DNA of 6,240 nt from Filomicrobium sp. (lineage in GTDB: Bacteria > Pseudomonadota > Alphaproteobacteria > Rhizobiales > Hyphomicrobiaceae), in contig JAJFHK010000036.1 in NCBI GenBank assembly GCA_021775655.1, forward strand, positions 1 to 6,240, given 5' to 3'. Below the pieces are notes generated by a model, which worked only from the letters and a program-made list of their open reading frames with translations, did no database searches and was not told where the DNA came from. Positions 1 through 6,171 of the stretch are shown here, piece after piece. Positions within the stretch are counted from its first letter, which is position 1. Each line of letters starts with the position of its first letter. The position numbers and the translations under genes are program-made.

Positions 1-1275
1 CATCAGCCATACGTCATGCATGTCCTGCGTGGGAGCGTAGCCTCCTACGAGACACAAGGTCAGGATGATCGGTGCCAGCACCGTGAATGGCAATTTCAGA
101 ACGTAGATGAAGGCCGGGATGAACAGGATGTTCAAGATCACCGCAAAAAGGTTTGCGACGTAAAGCGAGGCGATCAGGCCCCATACGAAATCGGGGTTGC
201 TGGTGAAAAGGCGCGGGCCGGGCTCGAGCCCCCAGATGACCATGCCGCCCAGCAGGATCGCAGTCGTTGGGGAACCGGGGATGCCGAGCGTCAGCATGGG
301 CAGCATCGAACCGGTGCTGGCTGCGTTGTTGGCAGCTTCGGGCGCGGCGACGCCTTCGACCGAGCCTTTGCCGAACTTTTCGGGGGTCTTCGACATCTGC
401 TTACCGATGCCGTAGGCCATCAACGAACCAGGCGTTGCGCCGGCGGCTGGCAGGATACCAACGAAATAGCCGAGGAACGATCCCATCGTCATGACGCGCC
501 AAGTCGAACGGGCGATCTCTGCAAAGTTCTTCTTGGTGCGTTCCCAGGTCATGGTGGCTTCCGACAGCATGGATTTGCCGCCAGCCTTGGCATTTTCCTC
601 GACCGTCCAGAGCATTTCGCCAATGCCGTAGATGCCGATAGCGAGGACGAGGAAGTTGATACCGTGCAGGAAGCCGGTGATATCGCCGAAGATCAGGCGG
701 GGAGCACCCGACATGATGTCGAGACCGACAGCGGCCAACACGAGGCCGATACAGATCGAGAAGATCGTCTTTGGAATGTCATCGCCGCCGAGCCCGACGA
801 ACGTTGCAAACGCCAACAACATCAACGCAAAAGTCTCTTGCGAACCGAACGTCAACGCAATGTGAGCCAAAGGCGGCGCAAAGAACGTGAACAGCACGAC
901 CGAGATAGACCCCCCGACAAACGAGGCCACAGCCGCTGCCGTCAGCGCCTTGTCCGCAAGCCCCTGCTTGGCTAGCGGCCGCCCATCGAAGGTGGTTGCC
1001 ACCGCCGTCGACGCGCCTGGAATACCCAGCATAACCGACGAGATTGCACCACCATACATCGCCCCGTAGTAAATCGCGCAGAGGAAGATGATGGCGCCAT
1101 CCGGCGGCACAAGGAACGTCAACGGCAATAGAATGGCAACGCCATTGACCGAACCCAGACCCGGCATTGCACCGATGAAAAGGCCGACTGCACAGCCGAC
1201 GACAATCAACATCAAGTTAAATGGCTGTAGGGCGACCAGGAAGCCGTGACCAAGCAGCGTGAAGATTTCCATCAT
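1..1275 (-). CDS. tctA: Tripartite tricarboxylate transporter large permease subunit TctA (3' end cut by window edge)
   Basis: This is the large integral-membrane subunit of a TTT transporter, which moves a carboxylate delivered by the periplasmic TctC protein across the inner membrane, normally driven by an ion gradient. I translated it from the minus strand: 425 codons stay open to the left edge, against about 500 for the family, so only the last C-terminal helices are missing. Family motifs in order are GAMPGLG (35-41), GGAISSVMLGIPG (75-87), GYFVGILPAAGATPG (269-283), FGKGSVEGVAAPEAANNA (301-318) and MLTLGIPGSPTTA (327-339) followed by GLEPGP (349-354). These make up the duplicated glycine/proline-rich core of TctA. 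Most of the rest is hydrophobic helix. The start is ATG at 1275 or the adjacent ATG at 1272. The ribosome site is weak (a GAGAAAAG stretch rather far upstream). It is the last of the three tct genes, 105 bp after tctB. Substrate cannot be read from the sequence. Confidence 0.96.
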   Translation of the reverse strand, partial: MMEIFTLLGHGFLVALQPFNLMLIVVGCAVGLFIGAMPGLGSVNGVAILLPLTFLVPPDGAIIFLCAIYYGAMYGGAISSVMLGIPGASTAVATTFDGRPLAKQGLADKALTAAAVASFVGGSISVVLFTFFAPPLAHIALTFGSQETFALMLLAFATFVGLGGDDIPKTIFSICIGLVLAAVGLDIMSGAPRLIFGDITGFLHGINFLVLAIGIYGIGEMLWTVEENAKAGGKSMLSEATMTWERTKKNFAEIARSTWRVMTMGSFLGYFVGILPAAGATPGSLMAYGIGKQMSKTPEKFGKGSVEGVAAPEAANNAASTGSMLPMLTLGIPGSPTTAILLGGMVIWGLEPGPRLFTSNPDFVWGLIASLYVANLFAVILNILFIPAFIYVLKLPFTVLAPIILTLCLVGGYAPTQDMHDVWLM

Positions 1276-1380
1276 GGCGCGACGCTTTTCTCGTTACGAA
1301 TTTGTATTTCACGAGCCTCGAAAGAAGACCCCATTCTAATTGCAGTCCATTCGGCCCGGACTTAGCCCAACACACGCCAG
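1276..1380 (-). other. tctB-tctA intercistronic gap
   Basis: This 105-bp gap on the minus-strand transcript separates the tctB stop from the tctA start. It holds a small inverted repeat, AGTCC at 1344-1348 with GGACT at 1358-1362 (5-bp stem, 9-nt loop), with no T-run after it. I see no strong Shine-Dalgarno next to the tctA ATG. The gap is longer than is usual for genes whose products form one membrane complex, but nothing in it looks like a terminator or a promoter, so I expect read-through. Confidence 0.5.
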
Positions 1381-1914
1381 CTAGAGGCCATAGATGTATG
1401 CGAAGATCGGTAGGAACAGCGGTTCGCTCATTCCTTTTGGCAGCGAGATCTGCAGCATCACCTCAAAGAAGATGAACGTGATCACCGGCACGATGATTGC
1501 CGTTACAAATGTCGCTAACCACGAGTGGCTACCAATCACTTTGAGGTAGAAGATAATAAACAGCGGCAACGCGCCATAGAAACCGATCCCCTTGAAGCCA
1601 CCGATCCCAATTCCTTCGACAAGCGCTATACACGCGGTCAAAGCAAACGCCACCAGGAAGACCGGCATGAACATCCCGGGTTCGAAGAAGGGCTCTTCAT
1701 TATTGGCAACAGGTCCGACGCGGCGCACCCAATTGATGAGCACCCAGACCGTCGAAGCAAACATCGCCACAGAGAGCCAGAATGGCCAAGCGCCGCCACC
1801 AGGCCCCACTTCACGCACCCATCCGATCGGCAACTCCATGCTTTTCCACATGAAGTAGGCAGATAGCGCCGCCATCGCGAGCCCCATCAACAGTTCGGCA
1901 GTCCGCACAGTCAT
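1381..1914 (-). CDS. tctB: Tripartite tricarboxylate transporter small permease subunit TctB
   Basis: This 177-residue protein is the small, poorly conserved membrane subunit that partners TctA in TTT transporters. Hydrophobic segments fall at about 5-25, 43-62, 80-103, 111-127 and 132-155, so four or five membrane helices (the family usually has four). Recognisable marks are GPGGGAWPFWLSVAMF (37-52), the position of the family's GPGxxP signature at the start of helix 2, and LPKGMSEPLFLP (158-169), matching the LPxG motif near the C-terminus. Length is typical. The ATG at 1914 is preceded by AAGAAGG (1923-1929, minus strand) at 8-nt spacing, which fixes the start. It lies between tctC and tctA on the same strand. 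Similarity alone would be weak for so variable a subunit, but the neighbours make the call secure. Confidence 0.93.
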   Translation of the reverse strand: MTVRTAELLMGLAMAALSAYFMWKSMELPIGWVREVGPGGGAWPFWLSVAMFASTVWVLINWVRRVGPVANNEEPFFEPGMFMPVFLVAFALTACIALVEGIGIGGFKGIGFYGALPLFIIFYLKVIGSHSWLATFVTAIIVPVITFIFFEVMLQISLPKGMSEPLFLPIFAYIYGL

Positions 1915-1976
1915 CGCTCTAACCTTCTTACCGGCGGCCCGAAATCACTTTCGAACCAGACAGCAGCCATCGCGCA

Positions 1977-1994
1977 GTACGGAATCCTCCGTAC
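1977..1994 (-). other. Perfect hairpin upstream of tctB
   Basis: GTACGGA (1977-1983) and TCCGTAC (1988-1994) form a perfect 7-bp stem with a 4-nt loop in the tctC-tctB spacer, 62 bp before the tctB start. No T-run follows on the minus strand, so it is not a standard intrinsic terminator. It may be an RNA processing or stability element, or a protein-binding dyad. Confidence 0.5.
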
Positions 1995-2058
1995 CGATTG
2001 GCGTTCATTCGCGATCTTGAAACGCTTCGAATTCAGGGACTTCAATGAGGCCCCACGT

Positions 2059-2082
2059 CCGGCCGGACCAAAGTCCGGCCGG
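2059..2082 (-). other. Strong GC-rich hairpin just after tctC (mRNA stabiliser or attenuator)
   Basis: CCGGCCGGAC (2059-2068) and GTCCGGCCGG (2073-2082) form a perfect 10-bp, almost all G+C stem around a 4-nt loop, starting 18 bp after the tctC stop. In the minus-strand RNA it is followed by ACGTGGGG, not a U-tract, so efficient intrinsic termination is not expected. Stable hairpins in this position, between a binding-protein gene and its permease genes, are known in other transport operons to protect the upstream mRNA from 3' exonucleases and so give excess binding protein. Applying that role here is inference. Confidence 0.6.
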
Positions 2083-2100
2083 CTCATGGTCAGTGAGCGA

Positions 2101-3096
2101 TTATTTGATTTCGCCCATTTCCTTCAGCATCGTGGCGTGAATGGCTTTCTCATTCTGCCAGTAAGCTGCCAGCGCGTCGCCGGAAAGTGCGTCACCACGC
2201 AACTTCTTCTTGGTGCGGTAGCCCTGCCAGTCCTTGGAGTTGAACACCTTCGTGAACAAGTCCTGGTAATAAGCAGCAGCATCAGCGCTCATGCCGGGCG
2301 CGCCAACTACGGTGCGCTGCATGAAATATACAAAGTCCTTGCCCAGGTCCTTCAATGTAGGCACGCCATCGTAAATCGGCTCAGGCGTAAAACAGGCCAA
2401 AGGTTGCGTTTTGTTGGACGCATCGCCTGGCTTGTAAAAAGGTTCCTGCTCGGACGGGTTGTTGACCGTCGAGTTAGCGTTGTTACCAGCGAGTTCCTTC
2501 GCAACCTTACCGCCGCCCTTGTAAGGAACGTACTTCATCTCCAAACCATAAGCAGTGTTCAGATAATCAGTAATTAGGTTATCTTCCGAAGCCTTGCCAG
2601 TACCAGCCATGATCCAGTTCTTGCCGGCCTTTTTGGCAGCTGCAACGAACCCGTCAACGTCCTTGATACCTGAATCTTTGTTGACCCAGAGGCAGAACGT
2701 ATCTTCGGCCATACGCATGACCGGCGTGAATTCTGCGATATCGACACCAAGCGCTGGCTGGCGAAGCGGCGTCGTATAGAACGAGTTCAGGGTGAACATG
2801 ATCGTGTGATTGTCGCCCTTCTTGCCCTTCATATAAACAAGAGCTTCAGCACCCGAGCCGCCCGGCTTATTGACGGGGATCACGGGAACCGCCGCCAGTT
2901 TTTCTTTGGCAATGATCGACTGCATAAAGCGGACGGCTTTATCAGCCCCACCGCCCTTACCAGCCATAACTACGAACTCGATCGGCTTTTGCGGCTTCCA
3001 TTCGGCCATTGCAGCCGAACTAACACCAGCAACGAGCGCGGTTGCGCCCGTCAGTCCCAGGGCAAGCCCTAGCATCCGTCCACTACGTTGAAGCAT
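2101..3096 (-). CDS. tctC: Tripartite tricarboxylate transporter substrate-binding protein TctC (Bug family)
   Basis: This 331-residue exported protein should bind the substrate in the periplasm and hand it to TctAB. A signal peptide is clear: basic start with R4 and R7, hydrophobic core at about 8-26, and likely cleavage after AMA (residue 31), so the mature protein begins EWKPQKPIEFVV. Bug-family marks follow: GKGGGAD (46-52), the loop that contacts the ligand carboxylate, VNKPGGSG (75-82), FTPVMRMAED (123-132) and YVPYKGGG (189-196). The frame is open further upstream to 3309. I chose ATG 3096 because it has GGGAGG (3104-3109) at 7-nt spacing and puts the signal peptide at the N-terminus. 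Mature length is normal for the family. Only two cysteines remain (C135, C235). It is the first gene of tctCBA and is divergent from the SucC-like gene. Bug proteins bind diverse carboxylates and related compounds, so the ligand is unknown. Confidence 0.95.
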   Translation of the reverse strand: MLQRSGRMLGLALGLTGATALVAGVSSAAMAEWKPQKPIEFVVMAGKGGGADKAVRFMQSIIAKEKLAAVPVIPVNKPGGSGAEALVYMKGKKGDNHTIMFTLNSFYTTPLRQPALGVDIAEFTPVMRMAEDTFCLWVNKDSGIKDVDGFVAAAKKAGKNWIMAGTGKASEDNLITDYLNTAYGLEMKYVPYKGGGKVAKELAGNNANSTVNNPSEQEPFYKPGDASNKTQPLACFTPEPIYDGVPTLKDLGKDFVYFMQRTVVGAPGMSADAAAYYQDLFTKVFNSKDWQGYRTKKKLRGDALSGDALAAYWQNEKAIHATMLKEMGEIK

Positions 3097-3463
3097 CAAA
3101 ATTCCTCCCTTTTGCGCTTCGTTTTTTACTTCAGGCCCCCGGAACCTAAACGGTCCTTCGTCCTGTGTCGCTTCTGTTACGTTTCTTAAGGGCGACAACA
3201 TGGTCATGTGGCAATTGCACGCCCCTTTTGGGATACAATATGCCAAGAAACTTGTGAGTGCAACGGATATCGAGGCGGAAGACTCAAGAAAAGCAAGTCG
3301 ACCCCGCAAATTTGGAAAAAATGGAATAGAAGGCGCCGCGCTTAGAAATCCGCGTTATGAACATCGCACGGTGTCCGCAAAAAGAAGCGCAAGCAACACG
3401 GTCGCGCAAGCTGCTCCGCAGTGGCCAACATACGCATTTGCCTCGATCTAGAGAAGCCGCAAC
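3097..3463. promoter_or_regulatory. Divergent intergenic region between tctC and the SucC-like gene
   Basis: These 367 bp separate two outward-facing starts and must contain the promoters for both units, although I could not pick convincing -35/-10 pairs. At the two edges lie the Shine-Dalgarno sites: GGGAGG for tctC (3104-3109, minus strand) and GAGAAG (3451-3456, plus strand) for the SucC-like gene. Inside are a near-palindrome ACATGGTCATGT (3198-3209), the palindrome GCAATTGC at 3211-3218, and a degenerate TTGGGATACAAT site at 3228-3239. Short open frames across the region have no protein character. Confidence 0.75.
3228..3239. promoter_or_regulatory. Degenerate GTATAC-type operator candidate
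   Basis: TTGGGATACAAT matches the symmetrical TTGGTATACCAA at 9 of 12 positions. It sits about 130 bp upstream of the tctC start. TTGGTATACCAA is the core of the E. coli UxuR/ExuR (GntR family) operator. Alone it is weak. It is listed because two perfect palindromes with the same core flank the PanE-like gene. Confidence 0.25.
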
Positions 3464-4651
3464 ATGCAATTGCACGAATTTCAGGCGAAGGAACTCTTGG
3501 AGCGCTACGGCCTGCGAATCCCTCGCGGGCGCATTGCCGGCGACATCGAACAGGCCCGGCGTGTTGCAAGTCGCCTCAAGTTTCCCCGCTATGCCGTCAA
3601 AGCTCAAATGCGAACGACTGAAAGATTGGCTGAAGGCGGCGTCCGCTTTGCCGCCTCAGCTGACGGTGTTGCCGCAACTGCAGCGACAATGCTGGGAACG
3701 TCGCTATCCTCCGGTTCGCACAACGCTCACCAAGAGTTTGTCCGCTGGGTTCTGATCGAAGAAATCATCGCCTGCGCCTTGCAACTTTATACGGCTGTCG
3801 TTCTCGATACCGCCTCTGGCAGGCTGGTTTTGTTGACCAGCAGGACAGGTGGCACCGGCATTGAGACCCGCGCCGCCAACGAACCGGACCTCATCAAGAA
3901 GACACCGCTGACGATCACTCAAGATGGTGTTGATGGCGACTTTGACGGCGCCGCAATTGAACTCGGGCTGCCTGAGCAAGCGACAGGTAATGCCGCAAAT
4001 ATCTTGCGCACAATCGCCCAGATTGCCGTCGAACTCGACGCAGTCCAAGTCGAAATCAACCCCCTCGCCCTAACGCCGTCGAACGAGTTGATCGCCCTCG
4101 ACGCCAAACTCAAGATCGACGATCATGCCATGTTCCGTCACCCTGGCCTGGCTGCATTCCGCGAAGCCGTAACGAATGAAGAGGACGATCCCCACGAGCT
4201 CGGTGCCGACCGCCATCAGATCAACTATGCCGCGCTTGACGGAAGCATTGGCCTAATCGTCAACGGTGCTGGACTAGCTCTTGCGACCCTCGACATGCTC
4301 ATAGACTTTGGCGGCGAGCCTTCCAATTTCATGGACATCCGAACCACGGCCACAAGCCTGGACATAGCGTTCGGAGTCGAACTGGTACTGAACAATCCCA
4401 ACACCAAGGCGCTCCTCGTCAATGTCCACGGCGGTGGCATGCAACGTTGCGATACGATTGCCGAAGGCATAGCGATAGCGGTCAGCCGTACGTCGCGAGC
4501 CCTGCCAGTCGTGGCCCGTTTTGCTGGCAACAACGCAGACTTTGCCAGCGTCCGCCTGAAGGGAGCCGGCATCGGATTCGAAGAGGCCGACGATATGATG
4601 AGTGCCGTCCGGCGCATCGTCGAGCTTGCCAAGGCAGAGACTTTAGCGTGA
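3464..4651 (+). CDS. SucC-like acyl-CoA synthetase (ADP-forming) beta-subunit homologue with altered glycine loops
   Basis: This 395-residue homologue of succinyl-CoA/malate-CoA ligase beta subunits has the family's full length. An N-terminal ATP-grasp region covers about 1-235 (start MQLHEFQAKELLERYGL) and a C-terminal CoA-ligase domain about 255-390 (IVNGAGLALATLDM at 265-278, FGGEPSNFMDI at 282-292, HGGGMQRCD at 322-330). From memory of E. coli SucC numbering, K46, R54, E99 and the magnesium ligands N199 (EINP) and D213 (LDAKL) are kept at the same positions. The nucleotide-loop AGGRGK is TTERLA (51-56), E107 is Q, and the GGGAT loop is RTTAT (293-297). The start is ATG 3464 with GAGAAG (3451-3456) at 7-nt spacing. 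No SucD-like alpha subunit, which carries the catalytic histidine, is present; the next gene is an oxidoreductase. It is therefore probably not housekeeping sucC. It may be a ligase for another acid with a distant partner, or a non-catalytic homologue. Confidence 0.88.
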   Translation: MQLHEFQAKELLERYGLRIPRGRIAGDIEQARRVASRLKFPRYAVKAQMRTTERLAEGGVRFAASADGVAATAATMLGTSLSSGSHNAHQEFVRWVLIEEIIACALQLYTAVVLDTASGRLVLLTSRTGGTGIETRAANEPDLIKKTPLTITQDGVDGDFDGAAIELGLPEQATGNAANILRTIAQIAVELDAVQVEINPLALTPSNELIALDAKLKIDDHAMFRHPGLAAFREAVTNEEDDPHELGADRHQINYAALDGSIGLIVNGAGLALATLDMLIDFGGEPSNFMDIRTTATSLDIAFGVELVLNNPNTKALLVNVHGGGMQRCDTIAEGIAIAVSRTSRALPVVARFAGNNADFASVRLKGAGIGFEEADDMMSAVRRIVELAKAETLA

Positions 4652-4703
4652 TTGATCGCGCAAACATCAGCGACGTTTCGACTTTTTGACCGAATGCCCG
4701 TGG

Positions 4704-4713
4704 TGGTATACCA
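4704..4713. promoter_or_regulatory. Perfect palindrome TGGTATACCA, candidate GntR-family operator
   Basis: TGGTATACCA is a perfect 10-bp palindrome in the 99-bp gap between the SucC-like and PanE-like genes, 37 bp before the latter's ATG. It is identical to the central 10 bp of the TTGGTATACCAA-type site bound by UxuR/ExuR of the GntR family. The position suggests that the PanE-like gene has its own regulated promoter or internal control. No regulator gene lies in the window. Confidence 0.45.
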
Positions 4714-4750
4714 GCCCTGGCAGCACAAAAAAAGAGGGGGAGCGAATCCG

Positions 4751-5755
4751 ATGAAGGTTTGCATCTACGGCGCAGGATCGATTGGCGCCCATTTAGCGGT
4801 TCTATTGCACGGTGCCGGTGTAGACGTATCGGTCATCGCTCGAGGTCCACACCTGGAGGCGATGCAGGCCAACGGCCTCAAACTCATTATGAATGGTCAA
4901 GAGAAAATCGCCCGTCTTCGCGCAGCCAAGAACCCCGAAGAACTTGGTGTCCATGACTATGTGATTGTGGCGGTCAAATCGCACCAGGCATGGGACGCCG
5001 CCGAACACATGTTGCCACTCATCGGTCCGGATACGCACGTCGTCACGGCGCAGAATGGAATTCCGTGGTGGTACTTCCACGGCCTCAAGGGCCCATGGGA
5101 AGATAAGCAGCTCGAAAGCGTTGATCCCGGCGGTCGCCAATGGAAGGCCATCGGCCCGCAACGGGCAATCGGCTGCACCGTTTATCCCGCAGCCGAGATC
5201 ACTGAACCCGGAGTCATCACGCACACCTACGGCGACCGGTACAATCTTGGTGAACCGAATGGCGAAATCACCCCACGTGTGAAGGCACTCGCTGAAGCTC
5301 TCGAAGCGGCCGGTCTAAAGTGCCGGCTCTACGAACAAATCCGTGACGACATCTGGCTGAAACTGTGGGGCAACCTCTGCTTCAACCCGATTTCTGCGCT
5401 CACCCACGCAACTCTCGACATCGTGGCAACGGACCCGGGTACGCGCGCAGTTGCCCACGGGATGATGAGCGAAGCCGAAACACTGGCCCGCAAGATGGGC
5501 ATTGAATTTCGAGTCGACGTCGAACGACGTATCAACGGTGCAGCAGGCGTTGGCGCTCACCGCACGTCGATGCTTCAGGATCTCGAAAAGGGTCGCAAAA
5601 TTGAGCTGGATGCCCTGCTGACCGTCGTCGCGGAAATGGGCAAGCTCGTCGAAGTCCCGACGCCTACGATCGACACGGTTCTCGCCTTAACCCAACAAAT
5701 GGGCCGTGTTGCCGGCGTCTACCCAGTATTCCCTGAACTCGAAGGCGGCCTTTGA
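4751..5755 (+). CDS. Ketopantoate reductase (PanE/ApbA) family NAD(P)H-dependent oxidoreductase
   Basis: This 334-residue cytoplasmic enzyme belongs to the 2-dehydropantoate 2-reductase family, which reduces a 2-oxo acid to a 2-hydroxy acid with NADPH. The N-terminal Rossmann fold starts MKVCIYGAGSIG (GxGxxG at 7-12). Residues matching the E. coli enzyme (303 aa) are K76 (K72), N102 (N98), K204 in KLWGNLCFN with N208 and N212 (K176, N180, N184), and S273, D277 and E285 (S244, D248, E256), so the active site is intact. The offset to E. coli rises from 4 at N102 to 28 at K204. This shows about 24 extra residues, probably the WWYF...VDPGGRQW segment (106-131). The frame is open back to 4652, but ATG 4751 has GAGGGGGAG (4734-4742) at 8-nt spacing and begins the fold exactly. 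Beside a transporter and a CoA-ligase-like gene, a catabolic 2-oxo/2-hydroxyacid substrate is likelier than pantothenate synthesis. Confidence 0.92.
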   Translation: MKVCIYGAGSIGAHLAVLLHGAGVDVSVIARGPHLEAMQANGLKLIMNGQEKIARLRAAKNPEELGVHDYVIVAVKSHQAWDAAEHMLPLIGPDTHVVTAQNGIPWWYFHGLKGPWEDKQLESVDPGGRQWKAIGPQRAIGCTVYPAAEITEPGVITHTYGDRYNLGEPNGEITPRVKALAEALEAAGLKCRLYEQIRDDIWLKLWGNLCFNPISALTHATLDIVATDPGTRAVAHGMMSEAETLARKMGIEFRVDVERRINGAAGVGAHRTSMLQDLEKGRKIELDALLTVVAEMGKLVEVPTPTIDTVLALTQQMGRVAGVYPVFPELEGGL

Positions 5756-5807
5756 CCGACACGCTAATTCGAGCCTGAATCGCAAGTCAATTGTGCCTGT
5801 AATTTAG

Positions 5808-5817
5808 GTGTATACAC
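5808..5817. promoter_or_regulatory. Perfect palindrome GTGTATACAC, candidate GntR-family operator
   Basis: GTGTATACAC is a perfect 10-bp palindrome starting 53 bp after the PanE-like stop. It shares the GTATAC core and 8 of 10 bases with TGGTATACCA at 4704-4713. Because it lies after the gene, it would more naturally serve a promoter for something to the right. Confidence 0.35.
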
Positions 5818-5827
5818 GTTGGCGCGT

Positions 5828-5859
5828 AGTGACCATCTGCGTTACCCACAAAGGTCACT
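5828..5859. repeat. AGTGACC inverted repeat with further degenerate copies
   Basis: AGTGACC (5828-5834) and GGTCACT (5853-5859) are perfect 7-bp inverted copies, 18 bp apart. Related direct copies follow as AGTGGCC (5875-5881) and AGTGACA (5921-5927). Starts are 25, 22 and 46 bp apart, roughly multiples of two helical turns. This could be a regulator-binding cluster or chance. Confidence 0.35.
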
Positions 5860-6143
5860 TCGCTATCGGGATAAAGTGGCCAAATCTGTGCAAAATAGGC
5901 CGTCATCGACTCGTTGCGAAAGTGACACAAAATTCGCCGCAAGTTTCCATTGCGAACAACACATAATCGGCATGACTAGTGGACTGGGACAGACGATTGG
6001 AGAACCTCCTATAGAGTGAGCTGGAGGTCTTAAACCATTTCCGGAATTAGAAATTCGCGACGTTAAAAAACATTGCGCCACACGACGACAAAGCGCACTG
6101 GGCAGACGGCTCACAACCTCTGACGGCTGCCAGAGAACAACGC

Positions 6144-6171
6144 AACTGCGGGAGAAAAAAACGTCGCAGTT
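6144..6171. repeat. AACTGCG/CGCAGTT inverted repeat
   Basis: AACTGCG (6144-6150) and CGCAGTT (6165-6171) form a perfect 7-bp stem around a 14-nt loop that contains a run of seven A's. No T-run follows on the plus strand, so it is not a standard terminator. It could be an operator dyad upstream of a gene outside the window. Confidence 0.3.

Noticed and set aside
16..975. Long plus-strand open frame (319 codons) opposite tctA
   Set aside because: It is antisense to a well-motifed tctA reading frame, its product is a charged, low-complexity D/R/Q/H-rich chain typical of a shadow frame, and it has no ribosome site.
2017..2577. Plus-strand open frame of 186 codons overlapping the 3' half of tctC
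   Set aside because: It is a shadow of tctC, with no recognisable domain and no Shine-Dalgarno. It also runs through the GC-rich hairpin.
3097..3309. 71-codon N-terminal extension of tctC
   Set aside because: The extension has no homology-like character and would bury the signal peptide. The ATG at 3096 has a strong, well-spaced ribosome site.
4652..4750. 33-codon N-terminal extension of the PanE-like protein from a TTG at 4652
   Set aside because: The Rossmann fold begins exactly at ATG 4751, which has a strong GAGGGGGAG ribosome site. The extension is not protein-like and spans the palindrome.
4225..4764. Minus-strand 179-codon open frame inside the SucC-like gene
   Set aside because: It is antisense to a clear homologue and is a proline/serine/arginine-rich shadow translation.
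5999..6034. ACCTCC/GGAGGT inverted repeat as a terminator
   Set aside because: The stem is only 6 bp, the loop is long, no T-run follows, and it lies too far from the PanE-like stop.
5819..6114. Two overlapping open frames on opposite strands after the PanE-like gene
   Set aside because: Neither has a ribosome site, a recognisable motif or plausible composition. They exclude each other.
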